Assembly: GCF_005870085.1 (NCBI RefSeq) | Contig: NZ_SZNM01000032.1 | Span: 1 to 41,350, forward strand | Direction of reading: 5' to 3' | Length of the DNA: 41,350 nt | Source: Aquibacillus sediminis | GTDB taxonomy: Bacteria; Bacillota; Bacilli; Bacillales; Amphibacillaceae | Part shown: piece after piece, positions 35,832 through 41,350 of the stretch | How the letters are laid out: each line of letters begins with the position of its first letter | Position numbering within the stretch: position 1 is the stretch's first letter | The notes under the pieces: generated by a model | Databases searched by the model: none | Seen by the model: only the letters and a program-made list of their open reading frames with translations | What the model was told of the DNA's origin: nothing | Position numbers and translations under genes: made by a program

Positions 35832-36761
35832 TTACGAACTATGATCTTCTTGATATATTCCATAAAGTTGGTAACTGTCTTTATCCTTGGTTACATGGTA
35901 GTCAACGTCTTCATAAGTAAAAGTACTTGTCTTAACATGACGGAGATCTCCATTTGGTCCTACTCCAATATCTGATAAGATTGAATCGATATCATAAATC
36001 TCCATCTCAGGATGTAAGATATTAATGATTTGCGTCCAACCAGTTAACATGGAGAAAACACTGTCTTTGTCTCTCCCATCATGATTGACCATACCTATTG
36101 ATTGGATGAATCCCTGTTGTACATGTACGTTGAGTTCTAAATTCTCTCTGAATTTAGTACGATAAATTTCTTCAGACTCCTTGTCCGTTTTATCCCACCC
36201 TCGAATGTACAAATTAGATAATTGTTCGTCTGATACGGCATTCCATCTTTGCTGAAAATCATCAAAAGGTAGTTTCGTTGTAATCTTGTCAGTTGTTTCT
36301 TCTCCACCTTGTTGGTCTGACTGTGATTCTGTTTCATCTTGCGTTTCTGTATCTTGTTGTGGTTCGGCGTCCTGGTCCTCTGTATCTTGCTGCGGCTCAC
36401 TGTCCTGAGCTTCTGTATCTTGTTGCGATTCGGTGTCCTGAGCTTCTGTATCTTGCTGTGACTCGCTGTCCTGAGCTTCTTTTTCTTCTATTTCTACTTC
36501 AACATCATCAGAAATGGATTGTTGAAGAGACGCTTGATTCTGATCATGTACCTCTTCAAACTGCTCTTGTTCATCGTCGGATCCATTGTTTTCATGTAGA
36601 TCAACTTGATCGTTTTCCTCATTATTTTCTTGATTTTGTTGATTGGTTGAAAGCTGTTTATATGGATTCTCTTGTTCACTCGATTGATTAGGTTGTGTTT
36701 GCGGACTTGTATTGCAAGCAACTAACAAGACCAGCAATCCTATTGCAACAATACGTAACAT
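35832..36761 (-). CDS. Lipoprotein with an acidic repeat linker, function unknown
   Basis: This is a 309-residue exported lipoprotein; the lipobox is LVAC with Cys16 in the ATG-start form. Residues ~20-155 are an extremely acidic Gln/Glu/Asp linker. It includes 4-5 copies of an 11-residue unit like AQDSESQQDTE, encoded by 33-bp tandem repeats at about 36340-36480. The globular C-terminal part (~160-309) is not one I recognise. It has PFDDFQQRWNAV, a Trp-rich FSMLTGWTQIINIL and a YHVTKDKDSYQLYGIY end. The ATG at 36761 is preferred over a GTG three codons earlier, because AAAGGGGTGATAGG lies before it. The linker length may vary between strains. Confidence 0.82.
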   Translation of the reverse strand: MLRIVAIGLLVLLVACNTSPQTQPNQSSEQENPYKQLSTNQQNQENNEENDQVDLHENNGSDDEQEQFEEVHDQNQASLQQSISDDVEVEIEEKEAQDSESQQDTEAQDTESQQDTEAQDSEPQQDTEDQDAEPQQDTETQDETESQSDQQGGEETTDKITTKLPFDDFQQRWNAVSDEQLSNLYIRGWDKTDKESEEIYRTKFRENLELNVHVQQGFIQSIGMVNHDGRDKDSVFSMLTGWTQIINILHPEMEIYDIDSILSDIGVGPNGDLRHVKTSTFTYEDVDYHVTKDKDSYQLYGIYQEDHSS

Positions 36762-36864
36762 TCCTATCACCCCTTTTTTTCAAGCGAATATCACATTCAC
36801 TTCTCACATTCTGATATATAGTTATTATGAAGAGATTTTTTAAAAGTATGCTTTAGGTGACAAC

Positions 36865-36914
36865 TTTAAAAAGGTGACAAGCACCATGATCCTAGTGCTT
36901 GTCACCTTTTTAAA
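36865..36914 (-). terminator. Terminator overlapping the ribokinase stop codon
   Basis: This is a perfect 20-bp inverted repeat: TTTAAAAAGGTGACAAGCAC (36865-36884) and its complement (36895-36914), with a 10-base loop. The last codons and the TGA stop of the ribokinase gene lie inside one arm. Confidence 0.9.
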
Positions 36915-37786
36915 AATTCATATACGTTTTGTTCCGTAGGCATTCCTGCTTGTGCACCTAGTTTCATTACAGATAGGGCTGCTGCCGCATTGGCAAATTG
37001 GCAAGCTTCCGCGATCGGTTTACCTTGTGCGATTGCTACTGCAAAAGCGCCATTAAAAGTGTCCCCTGCCCCTGTTGTATCAGTGGCTTTCACGGCAAAA
37101 CTTGGAACAATTTCATTTGGATAAATCAACACCCCATCTTTTCCTTTTGTGACGATGATCTTTGTTGCAAGTCCCGTTAAAGATATCCCTTCCGCTTCAA
37201 GTTGCTCACCAAGGATGGATACTTCATGTTCATTCGGTATTAAGAAATCAACTTGTTTTAACACTTCAACAGGCAATTGCTTGACGGGGGCTGGATTTAA
37301 CACAACTTTTACTCGATGCTTGTTAGCAATCGTAATCGCTTTTGCTACACTGTCGATAGGAATTTCAAACTGCAGTAACAACATATCGTGTTCAGCGATT
37401 ACTTGTTCATATTGTTCAATTAACGTAGGTGTTATCTGATCATTGGCGCCTGGGACAACGATGATGTTGTTATCGTGTTCAGCAATCGTAATCGCAGCCA
37501 CTCCAGTCTCGACTCCGTTTATCTTTGTAACAGAATCGCTGTTGACATTGTTTTTATGTAAATTTTTGATCAATGTTTCGCCAAAAAGATCCTCCCCAAC
37601 ACATCCGATAAACGTCACATCTGCACCTAAACGTGATGCAGCAACAGCTTGGTTAGCTCCCTTACCACCAGGAATGGTAGAAAAAGTCTCCCCCATTACC
37701 GTTTCTCCTTGCTTTGGAAATGTTGAAGTCGTCGTAACCAAATCCATATTCATACTACCTATTACTAAAACTTTTGGCTCAGCCAT
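36902..37786 (-). CDS. rbsK: Ribokinase (PfkB family)
   Basis: This enzyme phosphorylates D-ribose at O5 using ATP. It has 294 residues, normal length. PfkB motifs are GSMNMDLV with the substrate-binding Asp, the GGKGANQAVAASRLGA signature, and the ATP-site DTTGAGDTFNGAFA with the catalytic Asp. PNEHEVSIL and the late NAAAALSVMKLGAQAGMP are typical of RbsK. No ribose transporter or RbsD is adjacent. It is the last gene of a probable ppi-cysQ-galE-rbsK unit, 45 bases after galE. AAGGAGG precedes the ATG. Its role may be ribose salvage from nucleosides. Confidence 0.95.
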   Translation of the reverse strand: MAEPKVLVIGSMNMDLVTTTSTFPKQGETVMGETFSTIPGGKGANQAVAASRLGADVTFIGCVGEDLFGETLIKNLHKNNVNSDSVTKINGVETGVAAITIAEHDNNIIVVPGANDQITPTLIEQYEQVIAEHDMLLLQFEIPIDSVAKAITIANKHRVKVVLNPAPVKQLPVEVLKQVDFLIPNEHEVSILGEQLEAEGISLTGLATKIIVTKGKDGVLIYPNEIVPSFAVKATDTTGAGDTFNGAFAVAIAQGKPIAEACQFANAAAALSVMKLGAQAGMPTEQNVYEFLKR

Positions 37787-37831
37787 GTTTGTTCCTCCTT
37801 AGAGTGATAGGAAATGTTAAGATGGTGGCTG

Positions 37832-38818
37832 TCACTCTTCAAATCCATTTGGGTTGTTGTGATGCCAGTCCCAGGCATGGGAGATGATTGCTTCAAGTTC
37901 TGGGTATTGTGGTGTCCACTCCAATTCAGTTTTTGCCTTTTCGGATGATGCAATCAGTATGGCTGGGTCACCCGCGCGTCGTGGCGCTACTTCTGCCGGA
38001 ATGTCATGTTCAGTAACATTTCGACACGTATCAATCACTTGTTTGACGGAAAAACCTTGGCCATTTCCGAGATTATAAATGGCACTCTGTTTGGTCGATT
38101 TCAGCTTTTTAACGGCAAGATAGTGCGCTTGCGCAAGATCCATCACATGAATGTAATCTCTAACACATGTCCCATCTTCTGTTGGATAATCATCACCAAA
38201 CATTTTGACATTGTCCCTTTGTCCTAATGCAACCTGTAATACGATCGGAATCAAGTGTGTTTCAGGGGTATGGTCCTCCCCTATTCGCCCTTCAGGATCA
38301 GCTCCAGCTGCATTAAAGTACCGTAGGCAAACAGATTTTAATCCATATGCTTGGTCACTCCATTTCAACAACTTTTCAATCGCCAATTTCGTTTCCCCGT
38401 ATGGATTGGTTGGTACGGTAGTGTCACTTTCTTGAATCGGAATCGAATCAGGTTCTCCGTAGGTTGCTGCAGTCGATGAAAAGACAATCGTTTTCACATC
38501 ATATTCGATCATTTTTTTCACCAAGTGATGGGTCCCAATTACATTATTGTCATAGTATTTAAGCGGATCCTTGACACTTTCGCCAACAAGGGAATCTGCA
38601 GCAAAATGAATCACAGCATCAATCTTGTTGTCGACAAAGATCCTATCAAGCACAGCATTATCGTGTAGTTCCCCTTGATAAAAAGGCACATCTACTACCG
38701 CTTGTTTGTGCCCCTTTTGCAAACTATCTAACACCACCACTTTTTCACCTTGTTCTTGTAAATATAAGACTGTATGACTTCCTATGTATCCCGCTCCACC
38801 TGTGACTAGAATCGTCAT
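37832..38818 (-). CDS. galE: UDP-glucose 4-epimerase
   Basis: This NAD-dependent enzyme interconverts UDP-glucose and UDP-galactose for surface glycans or Leloir metabolism. It has 328 residues, typical for bacterial GalE. The Rossmann motif is TGGAGYIGSHTV. The catalytic Ser/Thr lies in VFSSTAATYG and the Tyr-x-x-x-Lys in NPYGETKLAIEK. RYFNAAGADPEGRIGEDH, GDDYPTEDGTCVRDYIHVMDLA and YNLGNGQGFSVKQV complete the family pattern. GGAGG lies nine bases before the ATG. The stop codon is followed by TGACAGCCACC-type sequence, a motif shared with other gene ends in the window. Confidence 0.97.
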   Translation of the reverse strand: MTILVTGGAGYIGSHTVLYLQEQGEKVVVLDSLQKGHKQAVVDVPFYQGELHDNAVLDRIFVDNKIDAVIHFAADSLVGESVKDPLKYYDNNVIGTHHLVKKMIEYDVKTIVFSSTAATYGEPDSIPIQESDTTVPTNPYGETKLAIEKLLKWSDQAYGLKSVCLRYFNAAGADPEGRIGEDHTPETHLIPIVLQVALGQRDNVKMFGDDYPTEDGTCVRDYIHVMDLAQAHYLAVKKLKSTKQSAIYNLGNGQGFSVKQVIDTCRNVTEHDIPAEVAPRRAGDPAILIASSEKAKTELEWTPQYPELEAIISHAWDWHHNNPNGFEE

Positions 38819-38905
38819 GTCAAAATACCTCCATTTTCATTCATAGTTAAAAACATGCAGCATTGATGCACTGCCTTGAATTGAGGCTAGTTTGTCGCGC
38901 TCTCT

Positions 38906-39709
38906 TTATCTCTCTACCAAGAACCAACCGTTTTTAAGGTTTTCACGGTTATAATCGAAACGCTCACCATCATCATGTCGTGTCACTTTTCCACCTGATG
39001 CTTCCACAATTGCTTGTCCTGCTCCTGTATCCCATTCCATCGTTGGCGCAAATCGGGGATAATACGTCGCTTTCCCCTCTGCCACTAAGCAAAACTTCAA
39101 CGAACTGCCTGCTGACACAACCTCCACTTTCTCATGCTTTTGCTTAATACGATCAATAAATGCCTCTGTATCATTAGACATATGCGAACGACTAGCAACA
39201 ATATTCACAGCACTGGATGATGCTTTTTCTGGCAAGCGAATGCTTTTATCTTTCAGCTGTGCTTCGCTTGTGATGGAAACCTTTGATGCTTGTTCTAATT
39301 TATAAGCACCATCTCCAACCTTGCCAAAATAAAACACATCCAATACTGGCGCATAAATCGCCCCCATTAATGGAAAGTTTCCTTCAATTAGTGCAATGTT
39401 AACCGTAAACTCCCCATTCTTTTTCACAAACTCTTTTGTTCCATCTAGTGGATCAACTAGCCAAAACCGATCCCAGTCTTGTCGCTCGGCATAAGGGATA
39501 TCACGCCCTTCTTCACTTAAAATTGGAATATCCGCACTGATTGCTTGCAAGCCAGTTCGTATTGCTTGATCCGCTCTTTGGTCAGCTTCCGTTAATGGAG
39601 AATCATCCTCTTTAAACGCTACATCAAAATCTTGCGCATAAACATCCAAAATCTCTTGCCCTGCTTTTAATGATACTTGCAACAACTCAATAAAATTCAC
39701 ATTACTCAC
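38906..39709 (-). CDS. cysQ: 3'(2'),5'-bisphosphate nucleotidase CysQ (inositol monophosphatase fold)
   Basis: This is a magnesium-dependent phosphatase of about 267 residues. It hydrolyses adenosine 3',5'-bisphosphate formed in sulfate assimilation, or by some CoA-transfer steps. Metal-site motifs are FKEDDSPLTEADQRAD, ILSEEG, and the signature WLVDPLDGTKEFVKKNGEFTV; a second Asp lies in EWDTGAGQAIVEASGG. The start is taken as GTG at 39709 because GGGAGG lies nine bases upstream; the ATG at 39718 directly abuts that ribosome site. It lies 30 bases downstream of the cyclophilin gene. Salt-sensitive members of this family matter for halotolerance, in line with the presumed habitat. Confidence 0.92.
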   Translation of the reverse strand: MSNVNFIELLQVSLKAGQEILDVYAQDFDVAFKEDDSPLTEADQRADQAIRTGLQAISADIPILSEEGRDIPYAERQDWDRFWLVDPLDGTKEFVKKNGEFTVNIALIEGNFPLMGAIYAPVLDVFYFGKVGDGAYKLEQASKVSITSEAQLKDKSIRLPEKASSSAVNIVASRSHMSNDTEAFIDRIKQKHEKVEVVSAGSSLKFCLVAEGKATYYPRFAPTMEWDTGAGQAIVEASGGKVTRHDDGERFDYNRENLKNGWFLVER

Positions 39710-39739
39710 AGTTACCATCCTCCCTATAGTGCTTGACAC

Positions 39740-40420
39740 CTATTCTTTCACTGGTTCTGGATAGTCATATCCTTTTGTATCGACCGTTACAGTTTCCATT
39801 CTTTGATCCTCTAGTGGTTTGTCGGCATCGTTTCGCTCAGTTGCTACAATTTCATCGACAACGTCCATTCCTTCTGTTACTTCTCCAAAAGAAGCATATT
39901 CCCCATCCAAATGGGATGATTCTGCTACCATAATGAAAAATTGAGATCCTGCTGAGTCTGGATCCTGGCTTCTGGCCATCGACAATACACCACGATCGTG
40001 TGCTAAGTCATTTTCAAATCCATTTGCACTAAATTCACCTGCAATCGCATATCCTGGTCCACCTGTTCCAGTCCCATCAGGATCGCCACCTTGGATCATA
40101 AATCCAGGTATTACCCGGTGAAAAATCAATCCATCATAAAATCCATCCTCAACTAATGAAATAAAATTCGCAACCGTATTTGGTGCAACCGTTGGGTATA
40201 ACTCAGCCACAATTTCTCCACCGTTTTCCATGGTGATCGTGATGACCAGGTTCTCTTCTACATCTGATAAATCAACTTCTGCATCAGCTTGTCCATTCGT
40301 TTGTTCTTGTGACTCACTAGGTTCTTGTTCAGGTTCTGCATCCTGTCCTGTTCCACAAGCCACAAGCAAACTTAACAACATAACAGTTATCGCAATAACA
40401 AATCCTTTTAATTTCATCAT
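39740..40420 (-). CDS. Lipoprotein peptidyl-prolyl cis-trans isomerase (cyclophilin)
   Basis: This is a 226-residue exported cyclophilin. The signal peptide ends in a lipobox (LVAC, Cys22), followed by an acidic Gln/Glu/Ser linker to ~55. The cyclophilin domain (~58-215) has VAPNTVANFISLV, the active-site FHRVIPGFMIQGGDPDGTG, the Gln-Phe-Phe of GSQFFIMV, and FGEVTEGMDVVDEI. It probably assists folding of secreted proteins at the membrane outer face, as PrsA does by a different fold. GGAGG lies seven bases before the ATG. It heads the probable cysQ-galE-rbsK unit, with TGCTATAAT upstream. Confidence 0.95.
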   Translation of the reverse strand: MMKLKGFVIAITVMLLSLLVACGTGQDAEPEQEPSESQEQTNGQADAEVDLSDVEENLVITITMENGGEIVAELYPTVAPNTVANFISLVEDGFYDGLIFHRVIPGFMIQGGDPDGTGTGGPGYAIAGEFSANGFENDLAHDRGVLSMARSQDPDSAGSQFFIMVAESSHLDGEYASFGEVTEGMDVVDEIVATERNDADKPLEDQRMETVTVDTKGYDYPEPVKE

Positions 40421-40461
40421 GATAAACCTCCATTTATAGTTGGTACCTATTATCCAAATCG

Positions 40462-40470
40462 ATTATAGCA
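40462..40470 (-). promoter_or_regulatory. Extended -10 promoter of the cyclophilin-cysQ-galE-rbsK unit
   Basis: The minus strand reads TGCTATAAT, about 40 bases upstream of the start codon. No clear -35 is present. Confidence 0.55.
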
Positions 40471-40523
40471 TGTTTGCACTGTACTGACGATTTCCCCCTA
40501 TCCAAATGATGACACAACAAAAT

Positions 40524-40559
40524 TTAGCAGTCCAATTTGGTTGCTAATCGGACTGCTAA
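40524..40559 (-). terminator. Orphan terminator-like hairpin
   Basis: TTAGCAGTCC (40524-40533) and GGACTGCTAA (40550-40559) form a perfect 10-bp stem; on the minus strand AATTTTG follows. It lies upstream of both divergent neighbours, so it can only serve a transcript from 40.6-41.0 kb on the minus strand. Confidence 0.55.
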
Positions 40560-40639
40560 TAGATACTAGTATTTAATTGTAAAGGTTTTTGCGGTTGAAT
40601 CAAACAGCTAGAATGAACTACTCTCTCTGGGAACTTCCT

Positions 40640-40700
40640 GGGCGATTGCACCAGGATAAAGTGGAATTTCAATCAGTGGGTTGTTACTGCTAGTTACATG
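40640..40700. repeat. Family B element, copy 6 (right end joined to a left end)
   Basis: GCGATTGCACCAGGATAAAG is followed by TGGAATTTCAATCAGTGGG and then TAGTTACATGCT. This is the same junction as at 34015-34082. Confidence 0.65.
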
Positions 40701-40777
40701 CTGGTTAAAATAACAAGAACAGTCGCAATAGAAAGAATTAACCTACTTCTTTGTAACAATTTCACGTTTACAAACAT
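40694..40777 (-). CDS. Possible 27-residue hydrophobic peptide or gene remnant
   Basis: On the minus strand, AGGAAAGGGG lies seven bases before an ATG that opens a 27-codon frame. The peptide has a short basic N-terminal part (KLLQRSR) and a hydrophobic helix (LILSIATVLVILTSM). It looks like a small membrane peptide, or the signal or first helix of a longer protein. Its stop codon is inside family B copy 6 (in the TAGTTACATGCT block), so the frame may have been cut short by insertion of the element. An orphan terminator-like hairpin lies ~135 bases downstream. No homologue is recognised. Confidence 0.35.
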   Translation of the reverse strand: MFVNVKLLQRSRLILSIATVLVILTSM

Positions 40778-40945
40778 CAACTACCCCTTTCCTAAAAAGT
40801 TTCGTAACATTGATTTACCACAGTATAAACCGATTTAAACTTCAATTTAAGGAACTTGTAAGGTTATTTAACACACTTTTAGCCATCTGCTTAAGTCAAT
40901 ACCTAATCTATTATTTAACTAAATCGTCATAACTTTATCTCGCAT

Positions 40946-40963
40946 TTGTGAATTAATGAACAA
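40946..40963. promoter_or_regulatory. Rex-like operator 1 upstream of doxX
   Basis: TTGTGAATTAATGAACAA is an 18-bp imperfect palindrome matching 12 of 14 defined positions of the Rex site TTGTGAA-N4-TTCACAA. It lies ~110 bases before the start codon. Confidence 0.45.
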
Positions 40964-41037
40964 ATGTATTTTCGATACTTCCTATACGTGTTAGTATATA
41001 AATATAGAAAGACAAACAAGAATTCTTGAAAAATCAA

Positions 41038-41055
41038 TTGTGAAATAATGAACAA
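41038..41055. promoter_or_regulatory. Rex-like operator 2 upstream of doxX
   Basis: TTGTGAAATAATGAACAA differs from operator 1 at one base. It ends just before the ribosome site (AAGGAGATGG), so a bound repressor would block transcription into the gene. Confidence 0.45.
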
Positions 41056-41073
41056 TATAAGGAGATGGTTTTT

Positions 41074-41350
41074 ATGTTAAATATGTTAAGAAATAACAAT
41101 GTCGTGGCTGGTGTATTAGCAATTATTCGAATTTATATTGGGTACAGCTGGATTACGAGTGGTTGGGGTAAAGTTACTGGTGGCGGATTTGATGCAAGTG
41201 GCTTCATTCAAGGCGCAATCGCCAACTCTAAAGGCGAAGAGGCTACCGTTCAAGCTTGGTGGGGTGCATTTCTAGAAACGTTCGCTCTTCCAAATGCTGA
41301 CCTATTCACATTCATGGTTATGTGGGGCGAAGTACTTGTTGGCGCAGGAT
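41074..41350 (+). CDS. DoxX-family membrane protein (partial, cut by window end)
   Basis: The first 92 residues of a DoxX-family protein are present; the frame runs off the right edge. Family features are the first helix AGVLAIIRIYIGYSWITSGWGK with the conserved Arg and Gly-Trp-x-Lys, and the second helix starting LFTFMVMWGEVLVGAG. The segment between them (GGFDASGFIQGAIANSKGE) is typical of the ~160-residue Gram-positive subgroup. DoxX proteins are linked to quinone and redox or thiol stress in the membrane; the function is not fixed. AAGGAGATGG precedes the ATG. Two near-identical Rex-like palindromes upstream suggest NADH- or oxygen-dependent control. Confidence 0.88.
   Translation, partial: MLNMLRNNNVVAGVLAIIRIYIGYSWITSGWGKVTGGGFDASGFIQGAIANSKGEEATVQAWWGAFLETFALPNADLFTFMVMWGEVLVGAG

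Noticed and set aside
1-41350. tRNA, rRNA, insertion sequences, prophage or plasmid functions
   Set aside because: No CCA-ended cloverleaf pattern, rRNA core sequence, transposase, integrase or replication gene was seen.

Overview
The window looks like chromosome from a low-GC Gram-positive bacterium of the Bacillaceae, most likely a salt-tolerant relative of Virgibacillus, Oceanobacillus or Gracilibacillus. The reasons are strong AGGAGG-type ribosome sites, a LytS/LytT two-component pair, a PucR regulator, several S-layer-homology (SLH) surface enzymes, acidic lipoproteins, and many short palindromic intergenic repeats of Bacillaceae type. The genus is inferred. I saw no rRNA, tRNA, transposase, prophage or CRISPR array.

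Layout. (1) 0.29-6.0 kb: lytS-lytT and a cstA-family transporter, probably a sensing and uptake unit for pyruvate or a similar carbon source. It is interrupted by a DUF3800 gene that has a strongly foldable leader. (2) 6.3-7.2 kb: an EamA/DMT transporter. (3) 7.4-19.4 kb, minus strand: alanine dehydrogenase, a class III aminotransferase, CoA-acylating (methyl)malonate-semialdehyde dehydrogenase, an SSS symporter with its DUF3311 partner, a YtcJ-like amidohydrolase, an M20 carbamoylase-type hydrolase and PucR. Together these read as uptake and hydrolysis of an amide or ureido compound, transamination of the released beta-amino acid, oxidation to acetyl- or propionyl-CoA, and recycling of alanine by Ald. 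(4) 19.8-24.7 kb: an M20D amidohydrolase, a secreted M14 carboxypeptidase, a UbiB/AarF-like kinase and a small phasin-like protein. (5) 24.9-36.8 kb: a surface region with four SLH proteins (phosphodiester glycosidase, glucosaminidase, lipid-anchored subtilase, GH18 hydrolase), a repeat-containing lipoprotein, an enterobacterial-type Ugd and a GNAT acetyltransferase. (6) 36.9-40.4 kb: a probable operon of a cyclophilin lipoprotein, cysQ, galE and a ribokinase. (7) The start of a DoxX-family gene at the right edge, with two Rex-like operators.

The most unusual content is between the genes. The DUF3800 gene has a leader with a three-tier hairpin interrupted by G-A mismatches. Three tandem arrays (12.3, 19.6 and 26.8 kb) share a 52-bp period and appear to be diverged forms of one repeat. 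Two further dispersed element families (A and B) fold into hairpins, and the outer stem of family A shows compensatory base changes between copies. Four minus-strand genes have their stop codon inside or beside a TGACAGGCAC-like motif.
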